Shown: piece by piece, positions 9,362 to 18,860 of the stretch
Layout of the letters: the number at the start of each line of letters is the position of its first letter
Numbering within the stretch: the stretch's first letter is position 1
Assembly: GCF_014651835.1 (NCBI RefSeq)
Contig: NZ_BMXQ01000001.1
Coordinates: forward strand, 2,627,111-2,691,110
Origin: Pigmentiphaga litoralis
GTDB lineage: Bacteria > Pseudomonadota > Gammaproteobacteria > Burkholderiales > Burkholderiaceae_B
Direction: 5' to 3'
DNA length: 64,000 nt
Program-made: the position numbers and the translations under genes
Notes under the pieces: model-generated
Databases searched by the model: none
The model's input: the letters and a program-made list of their open reading frames with translations, nothing else
Told to the model about the DNA's origin: nothing

Positions 9362-10537
9362 GTGAAAACTGCCCGCCGCTACCTCGCCACTGAGATCTAC
9401 CGCTCGTCCGCCGTTGTGCTTATGGCACTGGTGGGCCTGTTTACGTTTTTTGCGCTTGTGGACGACCTGGACAAGGTTGGCCGCGGCGACTTCAAGATCT
9501 ACCACCTGCTCTTTCTTGAGCTGCTGGCCCTTCCCACCCGCCTATACGATATCTTGCCTATCGGCTTGCTGATTGGGTCGATCCTTGCGCTTGCGGGGCT
9601 GGCGCAGCGGCACGAGCTGGTGATCTTGCGGGTGTCGGGCATCAGCGGAATGCGGATGCTGGTAATGCTGTGGATCGTGACGATCCCGGTGGTGATATTT
9701 GCACTGATTTTGGCCGAGTTTCTTACGCCGGCAGCAGAACTCAAGCTAAGCGAGGCGACGCTGTCCTTGACGGGCAGCGCCGGCAAGAATGCAGGGGTGT
9801 TGCGCAGCGGCTACTGGTTCAAGGAAACGACACCGGAAGGCGACCGGATCATCAATGTCGGCGCGTTGCAGTCTGGGGGCGGCGCGTTAACGGTCACGCT
9901 GTACGACTTCAACGCGGCAAGGCAACTGACGTCGACGGTGACGGCAGTCAGTGGTGCTTTTGGTACAGGCGAGCTCGCGTTGACTGACGTGACGGTCAAC
10001 ACCATCAGCCCCGAGACTGAGTCGGCGCTGGCGAAAGGCTCACGGGCAACCACCCCGCCGGTGACCGTTACCAAGGAAGCGACGCGCACGGTACCCACTT
10101 CGTTGACGCCGGAACTGCTGTTTGCCCGGGTGCTAACACCTGAGCGCATGTCTTTCATCGACCTCTTTGACTACATCGGATACCTGAGCGCAAATCACCT
10201 TGTGGCGGAGCGCCAGATCGTAGCTGTGTGGCGTAAGCTGATCTACCCCTTCACGTTGTTGGTGATGGTGACGATCGCGGCGCCGTTGGGCTTCATGCAG
10301 ACGCGCCGTGGTGGTGTTGGCGCAAAGGTGTTCCTGGGAATCTTGCTCGGCGTCGGGTTCTTCATGCTCAATCAGCTGTCATTGAACGTCGGCATGCTGA
10401 ACAAGTGGCCGGCGTGGTTGACGGCAGTCGGGCCGAATGCGTTGGCCCTGGTGCTGGCCATGACGGCGGTGCTGATCGTCGAGTACGGCAGCACGATCTC
10501 GCGGCGATGGAAGGCGCTGCGGGGGTCGCGGGCATGA
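9362..10537 (+). CDS. lptG: LPS export ABC transporter permease LptG
   Basis: The 391-aa YjgP/YjgQ-family inner-membrane protein has three N-terminal helices, a periplasmic beta-rich domain (about 130-270) and three C-terminal helices. The N-terminal [12 protein letters not shown] and the late [14 protein letters not shown] segment fit LptG rather than LptF. With LptB, LptF and LptC it extracts LPS from the inner membrane for transport. It starts at a GTG. Its stop overlaps the apaH start as ATGA, so the two are translationally coupled. The usual partner lptF is not beside it or anywhere in the window. Confidence 0.9.
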   Translation: MKTARRYLATEIYRSSAVVLMALVGLFTFFALVDDLDKVGRGDFKIYHLLFLELLALPTRLYDILPIGLLIGSILALAGLAQRHELVILRVSGISGMRMLVMLWIVTIPVVIFALILAEFLTPAAELKLSEATLSLTGSAGKNAGVLRSGYWFKETTPEGDRIINVGALQSGGGALTVTLYDFNAARQLTSTVTAVSGAFGTGELALTDVTVNTISPETESALAKGSRATTPPVTVTKEATRTVPTSLTPELLFARVLTPERMSFIDLFDYIGYLSANHLVAERQIVAVWRKLIYPFTLLVMVTIAAPLGFMQTRRGGVGAKVFLGILLGVGFFMLNQLSLNVGMLNKWPAWLTAVGPNALALVLAMTAVLIVEYGSTISRRWKALRGSRA

Positions 10538-11355
10538 GTATCTGGGCGATCGGTGATCTGCAGGGCTGCTGCGACTCGCTGGACGCCTTGCTGGCGCGAC
10601 CCGAGATTGCCAATGATCCGCAAGCTCGTTTCTGGTTTGCAGGTGATCTGGTGAATCGGGGTCCGGCATCGCTCAAGACCCTGCGTACTGTCATGGCGCT
10701 GGGAAACCGGGCGGTGAGTATCCTGGGCAATCATGACCTGCATCTGCTGGGCGTGGCGGCCGGGATCCGGAAGCCGGGCAAGTCGGATACGACGCAGGAA
10801 ATCCTGGATGCGCCGGATGCCGACCAGTTGCTGGCGTGGATACGGTCGCGGCCACTGGCGCACTTTGAACGCGGGCACCTGATGGTGCATGCGGGTGTGC
10901 TGCCGGCGTGGACAGCGGCCCAGACGCTTGGGTTGGCGTCCGAGGTCGAGTCCGCCTTGCGCGGACCGAAGTGGCGGGATTTTCTGGCCAGAATGTACGG
11001 CAATGCGCCGGCAGCTTGGTCGGACAGCCTGCAAGGCCCGGATCGTTTGCGGGTGATCGTCAATGCGTTGACGCGCATGCGTTATTGCACGCTGGACGGC
11101 ACGATGGACTTCGATGCCAAGGACGCGGCGGGCGATGCGCCTGCCGGCCATGTGCCGTGGTTTGACGTGCCAGGCCGTGCAACGGCGTCGGTCACGGTGG
11201 TGTTCGGCCATTGGTCGACCCTGGGGCTGGTGCGCCAGCCCGGGATCCTGGGGCTGGACACCGGCTGCGTGTGGGGGGGACAACTGACGGCGGTGCGGCT
11301 GGATGACCGGCAGCTCGTCCAGGTTCAATGTCCGCAGTATCGAGTTCCTGGTTGA
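10534..11355 (+). CDS. apaH: symmetrical bis(5'-nucleosyl)-tetraphosphatase
   Basis: The 273-aa metallophosphatase hydrolyses Ap4A and similar dinucleotides to two ADP, and can also remove Np4 RNA caps. Visible motifs are the N-terminal [16 protein letters not shown], then [10 protein letters not shown], and LGNHDLHLL near residue 68, which are the GDxxG, GDxxxRG and GNHD metal-binding boxes of this superfamily. A late HW segment ([10 protein letters not shown]) completes the site. The start is taken at the ATG that overlaps the lptG stop by four bases; a longer upstream frame only reads lptG sequence. It may be expressed from the galU/lptG transcript. Confidence 0.95.
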   Translation: MSIWAIGDLQGCCDSLDALLARPEIANDPQARFWFAGDLVNRGPASLKTLRTVMALGNRAVSILGNHDLHLLGVAAGIRKPGKSDTTQEILDAPDADQLLAWIRSRPLAHFERGHLMVHAGVLPAWTAAQTLGLASEVESALRGPKWRDFLARMYGNAPAAWSDSLQGPDRLRVIVNALTRMRYCTLDGTMDFDAKDAAGDAPAGHVPWFDVPGRATASVTVVFGHWSTLGLVRQPGILGLDTGCVWGGQLTAVRLDDRQLVQVQCPQYRVPG

Positions 11356-11358
11356 TTC

Positions 11359-11376
11359 AAAGGTCACTGACCTTTT
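11359..11376 (+). terminator. weak hairpin after apaH
   Basis: AAAGGTC, loop ACT, then GACCTTT forms a 7-bp stem just after the apaH stop, followed by a short mixed T-rich run. It could partly separate apaH from manC transcription. Stem strength is modest. Confidence 0.4.
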
Positions 11377-11407
11377 CTTAAAAAATTTTCTTGCGGAGCT
11401 TTGCTTC

Positions 11408-12820
11408 ATGATCCCCGTAATCCTGTCAGGCGGTTCCGGTACGCGCCTCTGGCCTCTGTCTCGCGCGCTGCATCCCAAGCAATTCATCAAATTGCTGGAT
11501 GACGTCAGCCTGTTCCAGGGCACGCTCGAGCGCCTGCGCGGCCTGTCGACGGGGGCTCTGGCTCCCATCATCGTGAGCAATGAAGCGCACCGTTTCATCG
11601 TGGCCGAACAATGCCGCGCGATCGACGTCAATCCGCAGGCCATCCTGCTGGAGCCGGTCGGCCGCAATACCGCGCCAGCGATTGCCGCTGCCGCGATTGC
11701 CGCGACGGCCAAGGGCGATGACCCTATCCTGCTGGTGCTGGCTGCTGACCACGCCATCAAGGACATTCCTGCCTTTGAAGCATCGATCCGCGCGGGTCAA
11801 CCTGCTGCTGAAGCTGGCAAGCTGGTGACCTTTGGCATCGTGCCGACGGCAGCTGAAACGGGCTACGGCTACATCCGCGTGGGTGAACCCACGACGACGA
11901 TGAAGCCGATCGCCGTCGAAGCGTTTGTTGAAAAGCCCAATGCCGAGACGGCCCAGGAATACGTGTCTGGCGGCCGCCACCTGTGGAACAGTGGCATGTT
12001 CATGTTCAAGGCATCGGTGATTCTGGCCGAACTCGAAAAGCACTGCCCCGCTGTGTTGACCGCTGCACGCGCCGCGTTCGATGCCGCCAAGACCGACCTG
12101 GACTTCATCCGGCTGGACAGCGCTCAATTTGCAGCATCGCCTGACGACTCGATCGACTACGCCGTGATGGAAAAGACTGACAAGGCCATGGTCGTGCCGA
12201 TGGACGCCGGCTGGAGCGACGTTGGCGCCTGGGGTTCGGTGTGGGCGACGCTGGATCGCGACGAGTCGAACAACGCGCTGAAGGGCGACGTGATCACCTC
12301 CAATGTCACGAACAGCTTTATCCACGCTGAGCACCGACTGGTGGCTGGCCTGGGGCTGGATAACATGGTGATCGTCGAGACGTCGGACGCCGTGATGGTT
12401 GCGCCGATGGACCGCGTCCAGGACGTGAAGAAGCTGGTTGACCAATTGAAGGCCAAGAAGCGGTCGGAAGTGACGGCGCACCGGGAAGTGTTCCGTCCCT
12501 GGGGCTCGTACGATTCGATCGACAACGGCGGCCGCTACCAGGTGAAGCGGATTACCGTGAAGCCGGGCCAGAAGCTGTCGGTGCAGATGCACCACCACCG
12601 TGCTGAACATTGGATTGTGGTGTCGGGTACAGCTACGGTGCTGCTGGGCGACAAGGAAATCCTGCTGACGGAAAACCAGTCGACCTACATTCCAGTGGGC
12701 GTGGTGCACGCGCTGGAGAACCCGGGCAAGATCCCGCTTGAACTGATCGAAGTGCAGTCGGGTGCGTATCTGGGTGAGGATGATATTGTGCGGTTTGAGG
12801 ATCGTTACGGCCGCGCTTAA
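11408..12820 (+). CDS. manC: mannose-1-phosphate guanylyltransferase / mannose-6-phosphate isomerase (bifunctional)
   Basis: The 470-aa enzyme has two parts. The N-terminal nucleotidyltransferase starts VILSGGSGTRLWPLSR and has FVEKP near residue 178. The C-terminal cupin isomerase domain includes KPGQKLSVQMHHHRAEHW, whose His/Gln/Glu residues bind the metal. This type II PMI-GMP architecture (ManC/AlgA/XanB) makes GDP-mannose, the precursor of mannose-, fucose- or rhamnose-containing polysaccharides. The internal ATG at 11408 is chosen: it has GGAG nine bases upstream and begins the conserved domain directly. Its position opposite the exopolysaccharide locus suggests supply of sugar donors. 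A strong terminator follows. Confidence 0.96.
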   Translation: MIPVILSGGSGTRLWPLSRALHPKQFIKLLDDVSLFQGTLERLRGLSTGALAPIIVSNEAHRFIVAEQCRAIDVNPQAILLEPVGRNTAPAIAAAAIAATAKGDDPILLVLAADHAIKDIPAFEASIRAGQPAAEAGKLVTFGIVPTAAETGYGYIRVGEPTTTMKPIAVEAFVEKPNAETAQEYVSGGRHLWNSGMFMFKASVILAELEKHCPAVLTAARAAFDAAKTDLDFIRLDSAQFAASPDDSIDYAVMEKTDKAMVVPMDAGWSDVGAWGSVWATLDRDESNNALKGDVITSNVTNSFIHAEHRLVAGLGLDNMVIVETSDAVMVAPMDRVQDVKKLVDQLKAKKRSEVTAHREVFRPWGSYDSIDNGGRYQVKRITVKPGQKLSVQMHHHRAEHWIVVSGTATVLLGDKEILLTENQSTYIPVGVVHALENPGKIPLELIEVQSGAYLGEDDIVRFEDRYGRA

Positions 12821-12851
12821 GTCGTCAGCTAGTCGACCGCAGAACGAAAGA

Positions 12852-12886
12852 AACCCGGCATACCATATGGTGTGCCGGGTTTTTTG
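12852..12886 (+). terminator. intrinsic terminator of manC
   Basis: The 13-bp stem AACCCGGCATACC / GGTGTGCCGGGTT (one T-G wobble) has an ATAT loop and a following run of T. This is a textbook Rho-independent terminator 31 nt after the manC stop. No gene was seen between it and plsC. Confidence 0.93.
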
Positions 12887-13005
12887 TCGCTTTTTTCATG
12901 AGATGCATCCGCAGGTTAGGTACCGAGGTCGTCTGCCTTGCTACCGCAATTACGTCTGGCGGCGGACGCGCCATATAGCGAAGATCTGGGTGGCATCTGA
13001 GTCAC

Positions 13006-13779
13006 TTAGGCGCTCTGCCGCGCAAACTCACCCTCCACCACCTGTTCCCGGATCGCCCGACGCGTCATTTCCGACAACTCATGCCGCGATCCGTAGCCGG
13101 CTTCGCTGTCCGACCGGCGGATGGGGGGCAGGTACACCACGTCTACCGACACCCCGCTCTCCCCCAGCACCCGCCACGCGTTGGCGATGAGACTTTCATC
13201 GCCTACATACGACGCGAAGCTGCTGCGTTGCCCGCGCAAGCGATAACGTAACGCCACCGGTTGGATGGCCACCCCGGATTGCAGCGCGGGCTCGAACAGG
13301 CCCGCGTGGAATGGCAAGACATCCATCCCTTCCGATGTCGTGCCTTCCGGAAACAAGCCCACCAACTGACTCTTCTCAAACCGACGGGCCATTTGAATAC
13401 CGACGTTGGTCACCGCTTTGCGATTTCCGCGTTCGATGAATATGGTCCCGACCAGCGCGACTAGCCAACCCAACACGGGCCATTGCCTGATTTCCCGTTT
13501 GGCCACGAAGATCGTGGCGCGGCGGCTGCAGAGCACGAAGATGTCGATCCAGCTGACGTGGTTGGCGATGAGCAGTCCGCTGCCAAAGGGCAGCGGTTCG
13601 CCGATGACATCAACGCGTATGCCGCAGATCCGCAGCATGACGGTGGACCACCATTTGTAGAGGGCGTCGCGGCGCGGGATGGGGGCCCACTGGTAGTAGA
13701 CGAGCAGGATCGCGAAGCCGAGCAGGATCCAGAGGATGACGGCGACGATACGGATGAGGAACCGCAGCAGATGCAGCAC
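13006..13779 (-). CDS. plsC: 1-acyl-sn-glycerol-3-phosphate acyltransferase
   Basis: The protein is 257 aa from the GTG at 13779, two bases after the pyrC' stop. An N-terminal hydrophobic anchor is followed by the acyltransferase motif NHVSWIDIF (H-x4-D catalytic pair) and FPEGTTSEG (phosphate-binding box). It acylates lysophosphatidic acid to phosphatidic acid at the inner membrane. A longer frame reads back into pyrC' and gives a low-complexity arginine/histidine-rich N-terminus, so it was rejected. The tight spacing suggests co-transcription and coupling with pyrC'. The GTG start is inferred. Confidence 0.92.
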   Translation of the reverse strand: MLHLLRFLIRIVAVILWILLGFAILLVYYQWAPIPRRDALYKWWSTVMLRICGIRVDVIGEPLPFGSGLLIANHVSWIDIFVLCSRRATIFVAKREIRQWPVLGWLVALVGTIFIERGNRKAVTNVGIQMARRFEKSQLVGLFPEGTTSEGMDVLPFHAGLFEPALQSGVAIQPVALRYRLRGQRSSFASYVGDESLIANAWRVLGESGVSVDVVYLPPIRRSDSEAGYGSRHELSEMTRRAIREQVVEGEFARQSA

Positions 13780-13781
13780 GA

Positions 13782-15074
13782 TCAGCGCACCGCCTGATAG
13801 GCGATCAGGCCGCCTACGATGGTGGTGATGACTTTGCCGGGGAGTTCCATGCCCAGGAAGGGGGTATGTTTCCCCTGGCTGAGCAGGGTGTCGGCGCTGA
13901 CCATCCATTCTTCTTCAAGATCGACCAGGCACAGGTCTGCGTGCGACCCCAGGCCGAGCTGTCCGCAGGACGCAATCGCGCGGGTGCCGAGCAGTTTGGC
14001 GGGTTCGCTGGTGACGCGGGCGATGGCGAGCGACAAGGGTTGGCGGCAGTCGCGGGACCATTTCAACGCGAGCGACAGCAGCAGTTCCAGGCCAGTGGCG
14101 CCAGCTTCGGCTTCGGCAAAGGGCAGCAACTTGTAGTCGTCGTCCACCGGGGTATGGTCCGAGCAGATGGCGTCGATGGTGCCGTCGGCCAGGCCGGCGC
14201 GGATGGCGTCGCGGTCGCGCTGCCCGCGCAGGGGCGGCATCAGGTGGCAGTTGGAGTCGAAGTAGCCGATGTCGATATCGGTCAGGTGCACGTGATGCGC
14301 GCCAACGTCGCAGGTGACGGGCAGGCCCTCGGCCCGGGCGGCACGCACCAATTTCAGGCCGGCGGCGCTGGACAGGCGGCACAAATGCACGCGGGCGCCG
14401 GTGGCGCGTTGCAGTTCGAAGATGGTCTGCAGGGCCAGGGTCTCGGCTTGTTCGGGGATGCCATTCAGGCCGAGTCGCGTGGCCATGGCGCCGCTGGCAG
14501 CAACGCCGTCGGCGGCGAGCCACGGGTCTTGGGGGCGCAGCCACAAGGCGTAGTCGAAGGTGCGCGCGTATTGCATCGCACGCATCAGGACGTTGGTGTC
14601 GGTGATGGCGACGTCGGCCTGCGAGAAGGCAACGCAGCCGGCTTCGGTCAGCTCGGCCATTTCGGTCAGGATCTGGCCTTTGAGCCCGACGGTGATGGCG
14701 CCCAGCGGATAGACGTGCGCCTGGTTGAGCTGGCGCGCGCGGTGCTTGAGCATTTCGACCAGGCCGGGTTCGTCCAGGACGGGGTCGGTATCAGGCGGCA
14801 GCACAAGGCTGGTAACGCCGCCAGCCAGCGCGGCGTTCATTTCGGATTCAAGCGTGGCGCGGTATTCGAAGCCGGGTTCACGCAGGCGGGCAGACAGATC
14901 GACCAGACCGGGCAGGACCGCCAGCCCGGTCGCGTCGATGACCCGGTTCGGCACGAAACCGCCGGGCGCTGTGCCGATGCTGACGACGCGGCCGCCAGCG
15001 ATATAAAGGTCTTGCACGGCGTCGACGCCATTGGCCGGATCAATAAGGCGGCCGCCTTTGATGTGCAGATTCAT
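13782..15074 (-). CDS. pyrC: aspartate transcarbamoylase-associated inactive dihydroorotase (PyrC')
   Basis: The 430-aa protein has the amidohydrolase fold, but the metal motif normally reading D-L-H-x-H-L-R is D59-L-S-A-R-L-R, so both metal-binding histidines are lost (S61 and R63). Other parts of the dihydroorotase framework remain, for example HHVHLTD and CSDHTP. This is the pattern of the non-catalytic PyrC'/PyrX proteins which, in class A enzymes such as that of Pseudomonas, scaffold the PyrB trimers. Pyrimidine ring closure must then come from another dihydroorotase outside the window. Its expected partner pyrB is about 11 kb away on the same strand. The ATG at 15074 begins the conserved domain. 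Confidence 0.9.
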   Translation of the reverse strand: MNLHIKGGRLIDPANGVDAVQDLYIAGGRVVSIGTAPGGFVPNRVIDATGLAVLPGLVDLSARLREPGFEYRATLESEMNAALAGGVTSLVLPPDTDPVLDEPGLVEMLKHRARQLNQAHVYPLGAITVGLKGQILTEMAELTEAGCVAFSQADVAITDTNVLMRAMQYARTFDYALWLRPQDPWLAADGVAASGAMATRLGLNGIPEQAETLALQTIFELQRATGARVHLCRLSSAAGLKLVRAARAEGLPVTCDVGAHHVHLTDIDIGYFDSNCHLMPPLRGQRDRDAIRAGLADGTIDAICSDHTPVDDDYKLLPFAEAEAGATGLELLLSLALKWSRDCRQPLSLAIARVTSEPAKLLGTRAIASCGQLGLGSHADLCLVDLEEEWMVSADTLLSQGKHTPFLGMELPGKVITTIVGGLIAYQAVR

Positions 15075-15133
15075 GAGGTCAGTGGTTGCCTGTGACCCCG
15101 GAATTCTACAGGGCGTCGCGCGCGCCCAGATGA

Positions 15134-16384
15134 CTATGCCTTGTCGTACGCCAGGTAGTCCTGCTGCACCCAGATGTGGTCGGCAATGTATTTGGCGTCG
15201 TGCCACACGCCCCAGATGAAGGACGAGGACCGGTTGGTCAGGTTGGGCAGGCCCAGGAAGTAGATGCCTTTTTCTGCCGAAATGCCGCGCTTCTGCAGGG
15301 GGTCGCCCTTGTCGTCAAAGGCGGCAACGTCGAGCCAGTTGAAGTCGTATTTGAAGCCGGTGGCCCAGAGGATGGTGGTGATGCCGGCCTTGGCCAGGTC
15401 CAGGCTCAGGATGGGGTTCGTCAGGCTGTCGGGGTCGGCCGGAATGGTCCAGGCGTCGGGCTCGGGGGGCAAGTCCAGGCCGTTGCGCACGATGTAGTCA
15501 TCGGCTTCGCGCAACACGTCAAAGTAGTCGGCGTCGCCCTGCGCGATGTTCTTGCCGAGGCCTTCGTCGAAGGTCATGACGCCGCCGACGTAGGCGCGGG
15601 TGATGCCGACGAGCGTAATGCCGCTATGGGCGAGCTTGCGAAAGTCGATGGTCTTGCCGCCTTCGTAGCCGCTGACGGCAAAGGCAACGTGTTCTTTCTT
15701 GGGCTTGACCTTGACTTCGTCCCACTTGCCGAGCGCGGCCAGCCACCAGCAGTAGTCGCGCTGGCGATAGGAGCGCGGGGGCCGGTAGTGTTCACCGACC
15801 GACAGGTACACCTTTTTGCCGGCCTTGTTCAGTTCATCGGCGATCTGCGAGCCCGATGCGCCGGCCCCGACGACGAGCACGGCGCCTTCGGCCAACTGAC
15901 CGGGATTCTTGTACGCAGACGAATGCAATTGCTGGATGCCGGAGCCTTCCGGAACGATGCGGGGGTAGGACGGCGTCTGGAACGGACCCGTTGCGGCGAT
16001 GACGTTCATGGCTTCGATGACGCCGTCCGACGTCGTCACGGTAAAGCCCGGACGGCCTTCGTTGCGCTTGACGTGCGTGACGGCCACGCCCGTGCGGATC
16101 GGGGCCTTCAGCAGTTTTGCATAGTCCTCGAAGTACTTGGCCATGCGTTCTTTGGGTGGAAAGGTGTCGGGGGTGACGTCGTCGAATTTCAGGCTGGGGA
16201 AGCGGTCATGCCACGCCGGGCCGTTGGCGACCAGCGAGTCCCAGCGTTCGGAGCGCCACCGTTCGGCAATGCGCCCGCGCTCGAGCACGATGTGCGGAAT
16301 GCTTAGGGCGCTCAGGTTTTCGCTCATGGCGACCCCGGCCTGGCCGCCACCGACCACCAGCGTATTGATTGTTTCGACTGACAT
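15134..16384 (-). CDS. flavin-containing monooxygenase-like FAD/NAD(P)-binding protein
   Basis: The 416-aa flavoprotein has an N-terminal Rossmann motif VVGGGQAGVAMS, an ERWxSERWDSL segment typical of the CzcO/class B monooxygenase group, and a second dinucleotide site VVGAGASGSQIADEL near residue 170 for NADPH. It probably oxygenates a small organic N-, S- or ketone-containing substrate; the substrate is unknown. It is the minus-strand edge of the accessory block, 59 bp upstream of pyrC', and is divergent from the ABC ATPase gene with about 230 bp between. pyrC' could therefore be read through from its promoter. Confidence 0.85.
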   Translation of the reverse strand: MSVETINTLVVGGGQAGVAMSENLSALSIPHIVLERGRIAERWRSERWDSLVANGPAWHDRFPSLKFDDVTPDTFPPKERMAKYFEDYAKLLKAPIRTGVAVTHVKRNEGRPGFTVTTSDGVIEAMNVIAATGPFQTPSYPRIVPEGSGIQQLHSSAYKNPGQLAEGAVLVVGAGASGSQIADELNKAGKKVYLSVGEHYRPPRSYRQRDYCWWLAALGKWDEVKVKPKKEHVAFAVSGYEGGKTIDFRKLAHSGITLVGITRAYVGGVMTFDEGLGKNIAQGDADYFDVLREADDYIVRNGLDLPPEPDAWTIPADPDSLTNPILSLDLAKAGITTILWATGFKYDFNWLDVAAFDDKGDPLQKRGISAEKGIYFLGLPNLTNRSSSFIWGVWHDAKYIADHIWVQQDYLAYDKA

Positions 16385-16611
16385 TGTTCATCCCTAGATA
16401 GGTCGGCTCGAAGGCGAGCGACAGCTTCATGCACGGCGTCGAGTGTGGGCATAGTCGGCCAGGCTGGGAACCCGGTTTTTTGGACCCGGGGCTTAGGAAA
16501 AAGCTTAGGCACCTGCTTCTGATTTTCCTAAGGGCCGGGTCAAATTCCACAAAGCATCGATGGCGGGGGTCTGCCGTATCCTGCAAACAGGTCGTCAATC
16601 CCCAGGAAGCC

Positions 16612-17730
16612 ATGAACTCTGTCGAACCCGTTGCCTCCTCCATCGCGGTCAGCCTGGAAGGTGTCGTCAAGAAGTACCGTGACCAGACCGTGCTGCACGA
16701 GCTGTCACTCAAGATTCAGCGCGGCGAGTTCCTGACGCTGCTCGGGCCGTCCGGCTGCGGCAAGACGACCCTGCTGAACCTGATCGCCGGCTTTGCCAGC
16801 GCGGACAATGGCGAGATCTTTATCGACGGGCAGCTGGTGACGAACGAGCCTGCGCATCAGCGCCAGATCGGCATCGTCTTCCAGAGCTATGCCCTGTTCC
16901 CGCACATGACGGTCGCACGCAATATCGGCTACGGCCTGCGTGTGCGCGGCATGGCCACCGGTGAGATCGACCAGCGCGTCAAGGAAGTCATGGCGATGGT
17001 GCGGCTCGATGGCCTGGCCGATCGCAAGCCGCGCGAATTGTCCGGCGGCCAGCAGCAACGTGTGGCGCTGGCCCGCGCGCTGGTGATCCGCCCCAAGGTG
17101 CTGCTGCTGGACGAGCCGTTTTCTGCGCTGGATAAAAGCCTGCGCGGATCGATGCAGGTCGAGATTCGCGAGATCCAGCGGCGTCTTGGCGTGACCACGA
17201 TTTTTGTGACGCATGACCAGGGCGAAGCCTTGGCGATGTCGGATCGGATCGCGGTGATGTCGGCCGGCGTGATCCGCCAGATCGCCACGCCTGACGAGCT
17301 GTATCGCAATCCGCAGGACCCGTTCGTCGCGTCCTTCCTGGGTGACGTCAATATTCTGCCCGGCCACTATCACGGCGAGAACGCCTCGGGTGTGCACGTG
17401 CGCCTGGGGGCGGGCCTGATCCAGGTGCCGCGTGAACGGCTTGTGGGCGGATCGCATGAAGGCGGCCGGCTCGATATGTATGTGCGGCCGGAACAGATCC
17501 GCCTGGAAGGCCTGCATGCCGCGTCGGTGCTGAGCGGCACGGTGGTCAACCATGTGTTCCAGGGCGACCACGTGAATTCATACATTGATGTCGACATTCC
17601 GGTGGCTGGCCGGCAACTGGTCATGGTGCGCAGTGCGGGGCTGGACGCGATGCGTTTGTGGCCCGTGGGCGCGGTGGCGGGTCTTGCCCTGCCCGAAGAC
17701 GGCATCAGTCTGTTCAATGCCGCGGCATGA
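16612..17730 (+). CDS. ABC transporter ATP-binding protein, spermidine/putrescine type (PotA-like)
   Basis: The 372-aa protein has Walker A GPSGCGKTT, the Q-loop in VFQSYALFPHMTV, signature LSGGQQQRVALARAL, Walker B VLLLDEPFSALD and H-loop VTHDQGEA, followed by a C-terminal TOBE domain. Start: the ATG at 16612 has AGGA just upstream; a longer frame has no support. It would energise the two permeases and the binding protein encoded about 2.1-5 kb to the right on the opposite strand, which lack an ATPase of their own. Clustering with PotB-, PotC- and PotD-like proteins supports one split transporter. The substrate could be a polyamine, opine or related amine. Confidence 0.92.
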   Translation: MNSVEPVASSIAVSLEGVVKKYRDQTVLHELSLKIQRGEFLTLLGPSGCGKTTLLNLIAGFASADNGEIFIDGQLVTNEPAHQRQIGIVFQSYALFPHMTVARNIGYGLRVRGMATGEIDQRVKEVMAMVRLDGLADRKPRELSGGQQQRVALARALVIRPKVLLLDEPFSALDKSLRGSMQVEIREIQRRLGVTTIFVTHDQGEALAMSDRIAVMSAGVIRQIATPDELYRNPQDPFVASFLGDVNILPGHYHGENASGVHVRLGAGLIQVPRERLVGGSHEGGRLDMYVRPEQIRLEGLHAASVLSGTVVNHVFQGDHVNSYIDVDIPVAGRQLVMVRSAGLDAMRLWPVGAVAGLALPEDGISLFNAAA

Positions 17731-17768
17731 TGACGACTCCATGATGAGCACAGAATGGTGAGAGCAGC

Positions 17769-18392
17769 ATGGCCACGATGAAACTTCTGTATGCCCCGAC
17801 ATCGCCGTTTGTGCGAAAGGTGATGGTGTGCGCGCACCTGACCGGCCAGGCCGACCAGATCGAATGGCTGCCCAGCGCCGCGCACCCGATCCGGCGCGAT
17901 GACCGCATTGCCGCGCACAACCCGCTGGCCAAGGTGCCGACGTTGATTCTTGATGACGGGCAGTCCTTGTACGACAGCCGCGTCATCTGCGAGTACCTGG
18001 CAAGCGTTGCGGGGGACACGCAGTTGTTCCCTGCGGACGCCGCCAGACGATGGCAGGCGTTGATGCAGCAGGCGCTGGGTGACGGCCTGCTCGATGCGGC
18101 CTTGCTGGCGCGTTACGAGCGGACGGCGCGTCCTGCCGAGCGGCAATGGACCGACTGGTATGACGCGCAGCTCGTCAAGGTCGAAGCGGGGCTGACCGCC
18201 ATTGAAGCGCAGGCGTCTGCACTGGCTTTGAACCCGACGATTGGTGAGATCACGCTGGGCTGCGCGCTGGGCTATCTGGACTTCCGCTTTCCGGAGCTGG
18301 ACTGGCCGGCGCGTTACCCCGAGGCTGCACGTTGGCATGGCGTGTTCCGCACCCTGCCTGCCATGCAGGCCACCCTTCCGCACGATGCCTGA
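17769..18392 (+). CDS. glutathione S-transferase family protein
   Basis: The 207-aa protein has a thioredoxin-fold N-terminal domain (MKLLYAPTSPFVRKV) with the SPFVRK motif, a cis-Pro in NPLAKVPTL and the glutathione-contacting DSRVICEYL. The C-terminal half is an all-alpha GST domain. It may conjugate or reduce an electrophilic compound taken up or produced by the enzymes around it. It lies 38 bp after the ABC ATPase and 9 bp before the AroQ-like gene, so the four plus-strand genes probably form an operon. An in-frame ATG three codons later is an alternative start. Confidence 0.88.
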   Translation: MATMKLLYAPTSPFVRKVMVCAHLTGQADQIEWLPSAAHPIRRDDRIAAHNPLAKVPTLILDDGQSLYDSRVICEYLASVAGDTQLFPADAARRWQALMQQALGDGLLDAALLARYERTARPAERQWTDWYDAQLVKVEAGLTAIEAQASALALNPTIGEITLGCALGYLDFRFPELDWPARYPEAARWHGVFRTLPAMQATLPHDA

Positions 18393-18401
18393 GGCTGCCC
18401 T

Positions 18402-18860
18402 ATGACGACAACCGCCCTGCCCCCCGCCACGGTCTGGTTCCTGAACGGACCCAACGCCAATCTGTATGGTCTGGACGCCAACAAGACCTATGGGTCGGAC
18501 AGCTTTCCGGTGCTGCAGCAACGCTGCGAAGCCAAGGCCGCGAGCCTGCAGATCACGCTGAATTTCCGGCAGTCCAACTACGAAGGCCAGTTGATCGACT
18601 GGATACAGGAAGCGCGTGGCGATGCCCAGGGCATCATCATCAACGCCGCCGGCCTGACGTATTCCTCCATCCCTATCCTGGATGCATTGCTGTCCTTTCC
18701 GGGCAGCATCATCGAAGTCCACATGAGCAACATCTGGAAGCGCGAGCCTTTCCGTCATCACTCCTATATCTCAAAGGCGGCCCATGGCGTTATTGCCGGG
18801 CTGGGCGGGGACGGATATGAACTGGCGATCGACGCCATGTCGCGTCTGATCCGCCGATGA
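18402..18860 (+). CDS. type II dehydroquinase-like protein with altered active site
   Basis: The 152-aa protein has the size and fold signatures of type II 3-dehydroquinate dehydratase: NGPNANL at the start, QSNYEGQ, IINAAG, then EVHMSN and REPFRHHSY. Against the well-studied enzyme, the Asn (N18), Tyr (Y30), second Asn (N81), Asp (D94), His (H107), Ser (S109) and Arg (R118) are kept. The flexible-loop catalytic Arg is Asp (D25), and the His of the THTS motif is Tyr (Y87). These two losses suggest a changed reaction or no dehydratase activity. It overlaps the following hydroxyacid dehydrogenase by ATGA, pointing to a shared pathway rather than shikimate synthesis. Confidence 0.85.
   Translation: MTTTALPPATVWFLNGPNANLYGLDANKTYGSDSFPVLQQRCEAKAASLQITLNFRQSNYEGQLIDWIQEARGDAQGIIINAAGLTYSSIPILDALLSFPGSIIEVHMSNIWKREPFRHHSYISKAAHGVIAGLGGDGYELAIDAMSRLIRR

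Noticed and set aside
11426-12709. 427-aa minus-strand frame opposite manC
   Set aside because: It is antisense to manC, His/Arg-rich, with no known motif.
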